Source of the DNA: Cyclina sinensis
Lineage: Eukaryota; Mollusca; Bivalvia; Venerida; Veneridae
Assembly: GCA_012932295.1 (NCBI GenBank)
Contig: JAAONU010000001.1
Span: 930,001-994,000, forward strand
DNA: 64,000 nucleotides
Direction of reading: 5' to 3'
The notes below the pieces were generated by a model. It searched no databases. It was given only the letters and a program-made list of their open reading frames with translations, and had not been told where the DNA came from. The translations under genes and the position numbers were made by a program. Below are positions 47,376 to 59,400 of this stretch, in pieces; positions within the stretch are counted from its first letter, which is position 1; each line of letters begins with the position of its first letter.

Positions 47376-49864
47376 ATGGCGTCTACTTCGGTAAGTAATA
47401 TTTTCCGTGAGTTTAATGTACGATTTTATGACTGAGAATATTTTTTACATAGGAAGTACGGTCCCTAACATACAATGTATCTATGATATACAATGTTGAA
47501 TGTCGAATTTCTCCGCATTTCATTATTAACCATGCTTTACTGAGCATTTGTGAAAGCCTAAAGTGATTCATCGTTCGGATAGTGCTCTGAACTGCCGATT
47601 CTTTTATTGTCTTATGTTTTACACTTAGTCCAGGAAATGCAGTTGAAAATATATTCGGTGGAAAATTAAAAGAGCAGTTCATATTAGTAAGGTGGGGAGC
47701 CGCTCAGCTTAAAAGTGTAGCAAAATGTTATAAGGCATACTCATTAAAATTTCATGAAACAGAACTGATATCAATTAGATCTTATTATATAATATAGCAT
47801 AATAAATATGGCATTGACGTTTTGACCCATTTTTGCTATCATTTCAAACCATAAAAAGACACTGCCTGTCAAAAAGTTCCTCAGTGTCTCTTCATCAAGT
47901 TTGATTAGTTGGACTATAAATCTATATGCCTTTTTTCCATGAATTAAGCTTATGTTTCATCACAGTGTTGCTTTCATTGGGACATCCTATCTGGAATTGT
48001 CCTCAAGTCAACAAAGAAGGGCTATATGGTATGAGCCTGAAAATATATCCCAAAAAAAGGAGAATGTGCAAACGAGCAAGGACATGGCAATTGAGACATA
48101 AAGAATAAAATTTCATGCCCTTTATCTGTTTATTGTATGACAGACTTCTTTGTATAATAGTGTAGCATTTATAATAAATATAAATTTTCTATAAAGAGGT
48201 TCTGATTTTTCATCATGTTCGTGCCACTTTTTTCAAATATTATAGTAATAAATATGATGGTATGTAACACATCTTTAATGTTTTGTATCGAAAAACAACA
48301 GAAACTACAAATGAAACAGTAGAAAACTATTTTTCAGTCTATGGAATTTGAAGAAGAAACAACTTCTTCTGCATCAAGTCCAGCAAGGCCTGGGAGAGGG
48401 AGAGGAAGAGGGAAGGAACAGGGGTTAACTGGAAGAAGGGGTCGAGGACGTAGTAGGTCAAGTAGCAGGGGAAGATCAAGAAGCCGTGGTAGGGGTCGAG
48501 GGCGGTCAAGAAGTGGAAGCAGGCATGAAGAAGAGGCAGCACGAGTTCAGCAGTTGTTAGATGACAGAGATGAAAGCTTGAGGGTAATGCCTTTATACAA
48601 TTTTTCTTTTCATGAAAGCTTTGCAAACACAAATTTGTGGTTTTTAACCTGAAAGATGGCAATGAAACAGAGAGAAATCAAAAAGTTTTCTGTTCCCCAC
48701 TTTGGCATTCCTAATCAGCAGTAGAAGCAGTTCCCCCAAGTGGCTGTTATATTCTAATTGTGATACTGAAAATCACGTAAGATTTGCCATTCTGAGTTGG
48801 GTTTTTTCCCCTTTAAAATAGTTTCTTTCCTGTGTGGTGCATTTCATTTTCTTTTGAAAATCTTGTTGCCATTTTCTACCAGTCATATTAGATTATTAAT
48901 GTAATCATAAAACTGTTGATAATTACTAAGCATTGTTGAAATATATTTTCTTTAATACTATCCAAAGAAATCAAGGCAATTACTGTAGATAACCTTCCTT
49001 TGCAGCATGAGGTTGAAAACATGGATGAAGGTCAGTTAAGAAGACTATGTTTGTCGGTGGTAGCCAAGCACCCTGGTATAGTTTTTGACATTTTGCGGCC
49101 AAGTAGTCAGGCCGGAGGGTACCACCCACATCCAGGTTCTTCCGTTCCAGACTGGTGTGTTTGCCAGAAATGCAGAGAGATGCCCACTGCCCTAGAACGT
49201 AAATGCTGTGGCAAAGAGAAGTGCATTTCATTGCTTCCAGTAAGTGGTCAGATTAAAGTAGATCAATTATTTGTATATGTATCCGTCCAAAATCAAAGAA
49301 AATATAAAGCCATATTATATATGTTAAGTTTGGCTTGAATCATACCGTGGTTACTGATTAACCTATTACCTCAAAACTCATTCATCCATTACTGACAGTA
49401 GTAGAATGTATTGCACTCGGACAGCTCATAAAAAGCATACTTCATGGAGCATCCCTCACTTTTACTGACTTTTACTGACATCTTGTTTTAACTGCTTTTG
49501 CTTCTAGTGTGCATTTTGGTTATAAAAAATCGCTTATTTCCAGAAATACCTTGCATTTGACTTGAAGGTGGCTTTCATAATTTTTCTTTTTACATTACAG
49601 AATTTCCAGATTCTTGTTTTGGAAGAGGAAGTGTTGGCTATTGCCCGTCTCATGCGGAGGGACATTCTTGTCATAGATGATGAGTCTGATCTTAATAAGG
49701 CAAATAGACATCAGGCTTACAGGCAGTTTATTTTGTGGCAGCATGGCCGACTTGGTACAGGTGACAGGCGGGTTATTCCATCCTGCTCAGTCTGGGCCAT
49801 CCGAGACAAGTACCCTGATGCCTTTGGACAGTATACCGGTTTTATACCTAGTCGCTTTGGTTGA
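47376..49864 (+). CDS. Stand-alone P2X7 ballast-domain protein (4 exons, 252 aa)
   Basis: Exons 47376-47390, 48338-48583, 49006-49239 and 49601-49864 are all phase 0, with consensus splice sites and TGA at 49862-49864. Residues ~6-87 are low complexity: an acidic/Ser start, then RGRGRGK and many RS, RG and SR dipeptides, nuclear or RNA-binding in character. Residues ~88 to the end match the cytoplasmic C-terminal 'ballast' of vertebrate P2X7 receptors: DWCVCQKCREMPTALERKCC with following cysteines (zinc-binding cluster), VLEEEVLAIARLMRRDIL, then AYRQFILWQHGRLG and RRVIPSCSVWAIRDKYPD to GQYTGFIPSR. In P2X7 this domain binds zinc and guanine nucleotide. There are no transmembrane segments, so it is not a channel. 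CACGTG lies 34 bp before the ATG. It converges on the gene at 50493-60385. Confidence 0.85.
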
Positions 49865-50492
49865 ACAATATGTGTATATGGTTGACAAATTAAAAACATA
49901 ATTAAGAATATTATATCTTGCATTTGTTTTAATTCTTATATACAAAAAATTGTTGCTTCTAGTGAATTTGACAATCTTACAGAATTTCACATAAGTCCTC
50001 GAAATGTAACCATTGGTCTTACATAACAAAATGAATGACAAACAATAAGGATGAATTTCTGTCTGTTTGTTTCGATACTCTCTCCTACATACTAACATCA
50101 AACAGAAACATTGTTTTTAGATATGACCTTGACCTTAGAAAAAAAATTTAGCATCTTATTGACCCCATAATTTGAACACAACATAATTTGTGCAATTTCT
50201 ATTCAGCCTCTTTAATCATAGGATAAAAACAAGGAATGAAAAGTTGACCTAAAGCATGTGTTTTTATAACTGGATGGAAAACATACAACTTCATAAATGC
50301 AATATAAGATTAAAATGAAAGCTGCAAATCTGTTTTTACAGTCATGCAATTAGCCTGTAAATCATCTGTATGATGTGTATCACTGGCACTCAACTTTTTA
50401 ACAACCATGAATGCTCCAAGTTTTATAAAACTCTCCTCCAGGAACTGTTTTGTTGGTCGTTGCTGCTTAATGTTATGCACAGACACCCAGAC
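49865..50492. other. Intergenic region between two convergent genes
   Basis: 628 bp separate the two stop codons. It holds the likely 3' UTRs of both genes and one isolated TGACCTTGACCTT motif near 50125. No terminal inverted repeat was noticed here. Confidence 0.45.
49889..49894 (+). promoter_or_regulatory. Possible poly(A) signal of the ballast-domain gene
   Basis: ATTAAA, a common variant hexamer, 25 bp after the stop codon and the nearest candidate. Confidence 0.35.
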
Positions 50493-53400
50493 TTATTTGA
50501 ACCTGGAGAATTTCTCCTCAACTAACTCCTGGGTTGGTGGTGGTTGTTCAGCTGCTAACGTTTTAGAAATTCTCCTTGGATCTGACTCCGCCAACTCTAC
50601 TTTTCTTGACATACCAATACGATCTTCAAGTCTTAGTTTCAGTGCACTTAGCAGAATATTCTGAATGTAACTGTACGACTTTGAAACCCTACACGGATGC
50701 ACAGACCATCTTCCAGACTTTTTGTTATAGGTTCTGTGGTACCTGTAAAGAATTAATTTGATTGTTATCTGTTATGCCACTGGTTCTTTGACAGCTCCCT
50801 TCACCTGTAGACTTTTATAAAATAACAAGAACTGTCACAATAAGATGACAATGCACCCGAAAGTGGTGCTTTGACCTTAGATCTGAGAACCCGTCATTCA
50901 GGGGTCAAGGTCAAAAAACAAAAGTCAGTGGGAAGGCCTTGTCCAAAGGGTTGTAGTGTCCAAGTATGAAGAAATTACACTTACTAATAAGAAAGTTATG
51001 GGCAGTGTTAAAGTTTTTGGACAACTGATCTTCAAGGTGAAGATCATTCAGGGGTCAAGGTCAAATAAGTACAGGACAGTGAGAAGTTCTTGTCTAAAGG
51101 GGTGTTATGTTTAAGTATGAAGTATATCCACTTACTAATTCTGAAGTTATGGCCAAATATTAGTTTTTGGACAATTGGATATTCAGAGGTCAAGGTCAAA
51201 TAATTACAGGTCAGTGGGAAGGTCCTGACAAAAGGGATGTTGTGTCCAAGTTTGAAGTAAATTCACTTACTAATAATGAAGTTATGGGCAATGCTAGTTT
51301 TTGGACGATTGGATCTTCAAGATGGTCATTCAGGGGTCAATGTCAAACAAATATAGGTCAGTGGGGAGGCAAAAGGGTGTTGTTTCCAAGTATGAAGTAA
51401 ATCCACTAATAATAAGGAAGTATTTGTCAATGTTATAGTAATTGGACAATAGGATCTTCAAGGTGAAGGTCAATCAGGGGTTATGGTTTTCAGTGTGCTT
51501 GTAATCTTGACCTTTGACGGTTTGACCTATTTATCAAACAACGGTATGGCTTTTTAGTCAAGGGCAATCATTCTATGAAGGGGGAGACTTAATAATCAAA
51601 TGCTGGTGATTATGTTATATAAAGGTGATAATGAAAATACATGACTGGTTATGCAAATACACTGGTGATAATGCGAATTATTTACAATCACCAGATATAT
51701 TACATCTCCTTTTAGCTAACTTCACTTGTTAATAAATATTTATACTTCTTTATTGTTGTCTCTTGAAATCAAATACATTCAGGTTTAGACCAAACCGTAG
51801 TAAAGCTATCAACTAGATCTTTTGATAAACTAAGGATATCACCTAGATGTTTTTTTTCTAAAAATCTTGTCTCTTCCTGCATCTCAGAAAAGAAAGGGCA
51901 CAAAAATACCAACCCCACACCTCAAACTATGTTTGTTGCTGTGTGTGTGTGTGTGTGTTGGGGGGGGTTAATAAAATGCACAGTGCTGAAGTTTGAATAC
52001 ATAGTTAAGTGACTGTTATGATAAAACGGGACTGAAATAAACGGTATTTTCAAGTCATGCTGATCTTAACATTTAGCATACGGACCCCCCAAATCATGTT
52101 GATAATGAAGGAAATCATCCTATGAGGTTTGGAGGGCCTACTTAAAAAGTAATTATTCAAAAGAAACAGTTAACTATGTTTTAGATCACAGTGACCTGAT
52201 TTATTGACCCCAAATGGTACAATGGTCAACTATTCTGAGCACATGATGCATCCACAGAGTTGAGTTGGCCTGCAGTCATATAGTATTGAAGTTATTGACT
52301 GGACAAGGTGTTCAAATTTTACCAACTGACCCCCATTTACAACAGGGGTCTTTGACTCAATAGGGGCAATCATCATATGAAGTTTGAAGGCTCTGTGTCA
52401 AATGATATTGAAGGTATTTGGTGGAAACCCTTTTCACATTAAAGGCCACTGTGTCCTTGACAAAATGACCCCCGAAATAACAGTGGTGATTTATTCATTA
52501 TGGGCAATCATCCTATCAAGTTTGAAGGCTCTGAGTCAAATGGTACTCCAAGTAATGAGTAGAAACTGTTTTCACATTCAAGATCACTGTGACCTTCACC
52601 TTTTATTTACTGATCATCAAAACAATAGGTTTCTCTTACTCAGTAAGAGCTATCATTCTATGAAGTTTGAAGGCTCTGGGTCAAGGGTACTTAAGTTAAT
52701 GAATGGAAACAAAGTGTGAAAGACAGACAGAGCTCAATAAAGAAGGAGCAGAGGATGGGGAGACATTATAACACTGGCATATTGAGATTATAATGTGGTT
52801 GTAGAATTACCTGGTGGTTCCATCTTTGTTTAGCTGTACTGCACGTTCACAGTTGTTGTTATGGTCCAGAGCAGCTAAAAGATTTCTGGCCCTGTAGACT
52901 GGAGGTGAATAAGCAAAACGTTTGGCACAGTACATAAGCAAGTGCTGATGAAACCCCTCAAGTTCTGCTGTGCTTCTGAAATGAAAAGAAGATGACAAAC
53001 TATAACAGTCTGATTTGTACATATGTCAATTTTCATTTTAAAAATAGCAAATAAATAGACCTCTTCTAGAGCAACTGTGTCCTATTTTGTTTACAGAAAT
53101 ATGATGATGAAGTAGTACAGATAAGTTCTTACCAAACAAAAACAAGACCGGGGGAGGGGGGGGGATGTCAAAATCATGTGGCTCCTATGGTGGGGCTAAT
53201 TTAGACCCCAGGGACAGCAGGAGTACCAACAATCCCTGTAGGGTTCTTGCTGGTGATCAAGTGATTGATAGTGATCATATAGTGATCATTATGATAGTGA
53301 ACATGTATTCTTAATTTGAAGTAAATAGCTTTGATAGTATAAGAGAAAATGGACCTTAATGAAAAGGTTAACCAATGCCGACACCGACGAGAGGGTCATG

Positions 53401-56400
53401 GCAATACCTCCACCTTTTTTCTTTGATAAGTGGAGCTAATAATGTTCTATATGTATATTTTTATGTGTGGAGAACAAGGAAGGAAATCAGTTCAACCACC
53501 TTTTCTTACTTTGCCGAAAAGATACAAGGAGCTAAGAAAAAAGCATGACTAAGAAAATGAAGGCTTTACAAAGAGAAAATTAAATATACATAAAAATAAA
53601 TGTACCTGCATTTGAGGAAATAGCTAACTTTGTTCAGGAGACGTTTGTCAAGCACTATCTCAGCCAAGTCAAGAAGTGCTCCTTTATGCATTGATGGGTC
53701 CAACCATGGCTTGTTCCTGTCTGTTTCTGACAAGGGCTCATGCAAGCAGTGTGATAATCCTCCATGAGGAAGTATCCATTCATGCTGATTTGTCACATGA
53801 TGCAGAACACTTCTCCATATACCCTGTAAAATGTTTTATAGCAAACTGACGCACCTATCTGACGTATATTATCTGTAGTAGACAGCTTTTATCCAAACTG
53901 AATGAAATACTGGTCTTTGAACATATTAAGCATTGTTTCTGATTGGGTCTTAGCCCAGTACTGTATCTAATATTTGAAAAACAAACACAAAGAAGACTGA
54001 AAGCAATAAGATTTAACAATTTCTTTTTGAAGTTGAACATATCAAGAGAATGGCATAATTGCCAAATTCTGTTCAAATACTTTTCAATCAAGAAAGCAGT
54101 GCAGCGCTTCAAAGTAGTTAGTTTTGTGTGAAGCTTTGTTTAAAAACAATTCTGTATGACAAGATTTAAAATTACTACTATGATCCTTCTTTCAGAAGGT
54201 AAAGACTGATAAAAAATTTATATGCTTACCAAAAATTCATAGGCATTATTTGCCTTCTGACAGGAGAACCAGAAATGGTTTATTATATCTCTGGACCATG
54301 GCTGCAGCACAGAGTTTTGCCTCTTTTGGGAAATCTGAAATCACATGTTCAAAAGTTTCAGTTTAAATTCCTATATAGTTGTGATTGCCTGAGTAGGTCT
54401 GGATGTCATGCTTCTTAAGTGATAAGTTATGATAATGAAAAATTGTGTAACTATTTATTTTACCCTAAGTGCACATTAGCAATGTGAAGTTCAACAAACT
54501 AAAAATAATGAACAACTAGAACTTTCGCTGAATGTGATTCATACCCCACCAATTTCATTGACAGTAGGTGACTTGGATATTTGAATATATGGAAAAGGGA
54601 ATAACTTTTGTGGCATAAAATAGTTGTGTTGGATGAAAAAAAAAACAACACTTCACATACAAAAGTAATGACTAAATTCTGAATCATCAAATCAGGAATA
54701 ACCTTTGATTTTGCAAATTTACAAAAACAAAGAAATTATGAGCTAAAATAAAGAATATCATGTATTCAGCCAAGTTAGAAGAAAGTCCTCATCTTAATTT
54801 GATTGTCTAATATTGACTTTCAAGTGTGACCTTGACCATGAGCGAGAACAAGGGTAACACAAGTTCAACACGAGTTCTGCATATCCTCTTCATCAGGGAA
54901 ACATTTGAGCAAAGTTTGAATAAAATCCTTCAAGGGTTATAAGATTTAAAGAACGGACAAAAAAATGTCTGACTTTCCAGTGTGACCTTGACTTTGAGCT
55001 GACACAAGGGCAATATGGGTTATGCAGATTGAACATTTGGGCGAATTTAGAAGAAATCCTCGTCTTATAATTCATTGTCAAATATTTGATCTGCAAGTGT
55101 GACCTTGACCTTAAGCTTGTACAAGGTCAAAATGGGTTCTGCACATTGCTATCATGAGGTGAGGATTTACAGAGCGGACAAGAAAATTATCTTATCTTTC
55201 AGTGTGACCTTGACCTGACATAAGGGCAACATGGGTTCTGCACATTCCCATGTTGAGTTTAACATCAAAGGCAAGTTTAAAGAAAATCCTTCCATTAGTA
55301 TATGATTTATTGAGTGGACAAGGTGGAGACGGACGGATCGACCGACGGAAGCGACTAAGCGATTCCAGTGTACCCCCCCCCCCCAACATTTGTGGTGGGG
55401 GTATAATAATGAGATGAATGAATGAATGAAATGACGACATCCAAGATCAACAACTAGCTCTTTCTCTTAGCAATTACAAAACCATTACCTTGACTATTTT
55501 CTTTCCCAAGTTCTTCGCAACATGCCAGATATCGTATGAATGTTCAATATCTGAATACTGGTTTCCTGAAATAATAAAATCAACTGCACTTTTATATAGT
55601 TCAGACTGCTTTCTTTGGAACTATCACAAATATGACACACAACTTTAAAGAAGACTGCCTTCACTGACGACAAAGTTTTAAATATTTTAGATTAAACTGA
55701 AAAAAACAATTATCAAAATTTCACAAATCATATGCATTGATATGAATCTAGAGAAATCTGAATTACTAAGACAGCATAATGTTTTTAAGGATAAAACAGA
55801 GAACTGAGGTTTAGCTGTCACATATACAACTGTAATACCCCACTGTATTATCGAGTCACTGAAATAATACTCACTCATCATACAGGTAATTCCAGAATGA
55901 GCGTCTGTCACCACTTCCTTCACTGTAACATTCTTTTCCAAAACATCCCTCATTGCCTTGTGGAATCCCTGTTTTTCCATGTTCACTGATTTCCTTTCAG
56001 TTTGTCTTTTGTCAATTGTTTGCAATGTTACTATTTTCTTGGAAGAATACTCCATCAAAGTGTAGGAGCAATACTGGGCACAGTGCCCCGGGCTGTAACA
56101 TTCTTTTCCAAAACATCCCTCATTGCCTTGTGGAATCCCTGTTTTTCCATGTTCACTGATTTCCTTTCAGTTTGTCTTTTGTCAATTGTTTGCAATGTTA
56201 CTATTTTCTTGGAAGAATACTCCATCAAAGTGTAGGAGCAATACTGGGCACAGTGCCCCGGGCTGTCATTTCTTCCATCACCTAATAATATAAATGAAAC
56301 ATTTCCATGCAACATGGCAAAAAAAGAAAATCATAAGAGATTTTACTGAATGAACTGCTTTTGTTCATACCAGATTTCCTTTAAATATATAAAGTAAACA

Positions 56401-59400
56401 AAAGATCAAGATTTCTTGATTACTTCTTTTAAAACTGAACTGAGAGCCTCCATTATTTCCATTTTTATTATCGTTTTGCCAGCAAAAATAACTACTACCG
56501 GTAATCTGGATTTTGCACAGGCCTAAAACTGAAAATCAGTCTGGATCACAATGGATATATCTCGGGCATCTTTTTTCTTGTAATGATGATGCACAGTTCC
56601 ATTCAACCATGAAATTACAGTTCTTTAATAAACTATTTTGGAAAGCAATATTACATATGGTAACTTCTAATGATACCAAGATTCTGGAATTGTTCACAGG
56701 TGCTCGGGTGCAACTTCAAAATTCAGTGTTTGTTCTATAAAAATAACCGAACTTAATTACTAAGACCTTGTCTGTGAAACATGTATTCCCAAATTGCAAT
56801 TTTCATAACAATAAGTATATCTTACCCATTAGAACTAATTCCTGGCCTTGAAACTCCTCTATCACATCTTGCTGGTTTTTTCTCCAGGCTTCCTCTACTG
56901 CTGGCAACAAGTATGTTCTTTGAATATTGTGAAACCTGGTTGCCGATGGGAACTTTAGATTCATCTGGCTGGCCCACAATTGCATTTTACTGAAATTATT
57001 GCCAGATGTAAGGATACTTCCACAGATCATGAAGTCTCCACTATGGAGGCGGCGATTCATCACAGGCTGTGAAGACCAACTATGCACCAAATGTTTTTTA
57101 GTGCAGATCTGAAATGGACCATATTTGTAACTGATAACAAAGTGACAAGACTCACTAAATGTATAACTTTCACAGTATTTCATTAAAAAAATGAAACAAA
57201 CATAAGATTTAAATCTTGTATTCCATCAGAGTATCAATGTTTTGGGAAAGTCTAAAACCATAAAGACAACAGCTGCTTTCAATGTATTGTATCAGATATC
57301 TAAGCCATATTGAATTAAATATATCACTAATATCATTATAGTATGACTACATCTTTTGAATTTGCACATCAAACAAAAACTTACCCATTTGATGTACATG
57401 GCAGAGCCTGTAAAACTACTCTCTGTCTCTACATCCTCTGGACAAGTGGGACACATGAGCTTAGCATATGATGCTAACAGAAGTATCTGCTGAACTAGGG
57501 CAATACACCATGTTGACTTTGTCAAATCCTCACAATCTTCTGGAGTAGTAATTTTGTTGATTCCTTGCTCCAGTTCAACATCTACTTCCTCTACCTCCTC
57601 CCCTTCTGCTTCAAGTTCAACACCAAACTCTATTTCCTCAAATGCTACATCCTCAGCAGCTGCCTGAACATCTGAAGGGCTGAAACAATAAAGAGTATTA
57701 AAAAAATGATGTGGTTGACTGTTGACTACTGTCAGAATACACAACAATATCAAGCTGTAGCAGTTGCTATCAGGGACACTTCCTCAGATTACATAACTAA
57801 GATTTTGAAGTTTACTGCTAATGGACCACTATACTATCTCTGTTTAAATTGAAAGATTACAACACATGAACTACACTTAGACACATATCCCGAAGATGCC
57901 GTATAACTAACCTGGTATAGATGTATCAACATATTCTGTCAAGTTTACAAATAATTTTCATCTGGTGACTTATAGATATTTATTAGCACAGCAAGAAGAT
58001 TTTACATAGTTAACTGAAATCAGAAACTCTTAACAACATTCTTAGACAAAACCTACAGAACAGCACTAATGCAGAAGCTTGGTTCATACTCCTCATCATT
58101 ACAATAATCATCTTCCTCACTCTCAGCTTCATCTGTCACTTCTATTGACAAACTGAAAACAAATAGATCATAAACACAACATCTAATACATGAAATGTTT
58201 ACCATACAGATAATGATACTCATGCAAGTAAACCAGTAGAAATCAGACCATAAAGGCTTTAATCACAATGCTTTCAGTGACTCAAGTAATTATCTTAGAG
58301 AAATGTGTAAACACAGACTCTACCTGCAAATTACATAAAAAAATATGTCCCCAAAAAGTGCTTTTACTTTTTTTTTATTTGGACATTCGATTATTATGAA
58401 ATCTATACACTCATAATACAGCATTACAACTGCTATGTTAATTTGTATAAAAATTTAGAAAACAGCATACTTGAAAGGATCAATGAATGAATCGGTGAAA
58501 GCCTTTCTTGTGATCTGTCGACCTGCAGCTGTTGCTATTGGTTTCACACTGAGAAAAAAAAAGAAATGAATTATGAGATAAAAAATATTTCATCTGCATA
58601 CTCCTTTATAAAGCATCCCTTGTGATTGTGAGTTTCTTGTAATTTTCCATTTCATATACAATTGGCAATAATAAATATATAAAACTCTTTTTTATTGCAA
58701 ATCACTACAATTAAAAATATATTTAATGTAACTTGTGAGTATGAAATTTCAGTATGATTTACCAACACTAATATATCTACCTTATATCAGATCCACCCTC
58801 AGATGACTTGATGTCCTCAACCCCTGACATTTTAGCTGTCTCTCTGAAATTTAATGTAAGCATTCTAGATTGACTTTCACAAAAAACTGTCAGACTCTGT
58901 GACACATACTGCCCCCAAAAATTTTCAAGTAACTGACAGTTTGTTAACTGATTAAATCTGCTGTTACTCTAAATGAAAAAGAGGTGTGAACTCTACAAAA
59001 TCTTATTTTCTGATGCGTTATTTTCAGTATCAAACAAGGCCATTTTATTCAATGCTAAAGATAGAAAAAGTATAAAGTAAAAACATACCTCTCAGATTCT
59101 ATCTCTGAGGCTGATGGTGTCTTTAATTGAGAAGACTGGTGTATTCGTGTGGCAGGTGTTGAAGTTGACCTTGAAGGTCCTGCTAGTGCTACATCTGCAG
59201 TGGTTACCTCATAGCTAGAAATTAACAAGATTCCTTCAGTAATAACTTGTATACATTTCCTTCATTACCTGTTCAGCTGTTTTCTGAGATTTCATTCTGA
59301 TCAGTTTTTCAAATATCTGCCATATCCTAACATTTTAATAGAATTAAGTTAATGGTACATTTACTTTTGAATAACAGTTTCATTTACATCACCTCAGTCT

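Noticed and set aside
48339..48662. 107-codon minus-strand frame opposite the ballast gene's exon 2
   Set aside because: Antisense shadow of the Arg/Ser-rich exon; no splice or domain support.
47376..49864. True P2X receptor channel gene
   Set aside because: No transmembrane segments or P2X ectodomain cysteines occur upstream; the first exon is only five codons and directly precedes the low-complexity tail.
51167..51400. 77-codon frame on the plus strand
   Set aside because: It consists of two tandem repeat units; the apparent protein repeat is the DNA repeat.
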